A DNA stretch of 64,000 bases from Rotaria macrura (lineage: Eukaryota > Rotifera > Eurotatoria > Philodinida > Philodinidae). The stretch is from NCBI GenBank assembly GCA_900239685.1, contig OENT01000089.1, positions 64,761-128,760 on the forward strand, read 5' to 3'. Positions 63,166 to 64,000 of the stretch are shown one piece after another. Below the pieces are notes generated by a model. That model had not been told where the DNA came from. It worked only from the letters and a program-made list of their open reading frames with translations, and did no database searches. A program made the translations under genes and the position numbers. Numbering within the stretch: the first letter of the stretch is position 1; each line of letters starts with the position of its first letter.

Positions 63166-64000
63166 TTATTTGATAGTGTCTTTGTCAATAAAATACTTAA
63201 CGAACTTTCACAAATCTTAAGATATTGAATTTCTTTTTCTTTTTTTTGATTACTCCAATCAGACACAGCTAACTATGAGTGTTATCAATAAAAGAACCGA
63301 TGTACATAATATTTCGAGTATACTTTCTGTTTTCAAAATGATTTCTATACAAATGAAACGATTGTTCGTTGAAGTAGTTTCAAAATGCGTATTGTTCGTT
63401 CAATTTAATAGCTTTCAATAGTACCTTCGACGTATAAAAAAAAAATCTCAATCGATTTACTTGTTACATAAAAAAACAGCCGATTAGTTTTGTAACATTT
63501 TTCTTTACAGAAAATGTTATTACCTAAAAATAAATAAAATTTCTTTCGAGAATTTTCGATCATGTTCAAATGAATTCTTGTTTGTTGCTATGTGTTATTC
63601 AGAGTACTTGAGACTCAATCGAGATGTAACATTCGTAACTTCTATAAGGTCATTCAAAGTGTGAATTTACATAAGCTTTTATGTATGAATAGAATTTATT
63701 TCATGTGTTACATCGAAAATTTTTCTATTGTAAAATTCAGGTTCTTCAATTCGAAACGAATGTTTCAATCAATCGTTAATCCAGAATAACATTGATGTTT
63801 TCCGTAAATGTATCTACAGATGGCCAAAAGAATTGATTGATAGTACAAATAAGACATGAGCTTAGATGGTCTGCTTTTCGATTGACTTCGAAATTATTGA
63901 GTTGAAATTTCAAATTTCTATTTTATCTTTTTTACATTGTTAATCAGTCATGTAAAACGAATTCAAATTTATGAAAAATTTTAACATGATATTGACTTAT
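63166..64000. other. 3' flank of the KIF26-like gene
   Basis: It contains the poly(A) signal at 63187-63192. A weak frame at 63592-63789 lacks an ATG and motifs. Otherwise featureless AT-rich sequence to the window end. Confidence 0.4.
63187..63192 (+). promoter_or_regulatory. Candidate poly(A) signal of the KIF26-like gene
   Basis: AATAAA begins 22 bp after the TAG at 63163-63165, a tight and typical spacing that supports the modelled last exon. Confidence 0.55.

Noticed and set aside
1..64000. CRISPR array, rRNA operon, bacterial gene cluster or integrated virus
   Set aside because: No regularly spaced repeats, no rRNA signatures, and no structural or replicative viral genes were seen. 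Genes have spliceosomal introns throughout.

Overview
The window looks like nuclear DNA of a bdelloid rotifer (Adineta/Rotaria/Philodina type). This is inferred from gene content, not from a database search. The DNA is strongly AT-rich. Genes are split by canonical introns that are often only 45-80 bp long. One locus encodes the ADP-ribosyltransferase architecture that is greatly expanded in bdelloids. Several start codons lie just downstream of an unpaired 3' splice site, as expected where a spliced leader is added in trans.

Layout. 1-5.9 kb: gene-poor, with one palindromic MITE-like element. 5.9-6.75 kb: tandem tRNA-Pro(TGG) genes broken by a run of N. 8.1-8.5 kb (minus strand): two-exon ribosomal protein L35 gene. 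13.0-13.9 kb: an intronless unknown gene. 17.1-17.8 kb: a 675-bp internally deleted hAT transposon with intact ends and a perfect 8-bp target duplication. 18.9-19.15 kb: a second tRNA-Pro pair. 21.7-22.9 kb: an unknown three-exon gene. 24.2-24.45 kb: a hAT-type MITE. 25.7-30.45 kb: an arginine-type ADP-ribosyltransferase followed by two ORFs that may be relatives of its N-terminal domain. 31.6-36.1 kb: a complete seven-exon XPC/Rad4 nucleotide-excision-repair gene. 41.4-44.75 kb: two long inverted-repeat structures (361-bp arms, and about 828-bp arms with a 61-bp loop). 45.7-47.0 kb: a five-exon bHLH-Orange transcription factor closest to Clockwork-orange/DEC. 49.7-50.4 kb: a non-coding element with GC-rich inverted ends. 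53.5-63.2 kb: a large gene assembled here from about eleven exons. It encodes a degenerate kinesin motor and a long disordered tail, and is best explained as a KIF26/VAB-8-type non-catalytic kinesin.

The genes do not form an operon or pathway. They are ordinary single-copy eukaryotic genes plus an accessory block (ADP-ribosyltransferase family, unknown genes, mobile elements). I see no CRISPR array, rRNA gene or bacterial-type cluster. The points most worth a second look are the KIF26-like pseudokinesin, the 1.7-kb palindrome with repeated TAATTCYGCCAT-type motifs, the ADP-ribosyltransferase block, and the tRNA-Pro genes, which all share a U53:A61 pair.
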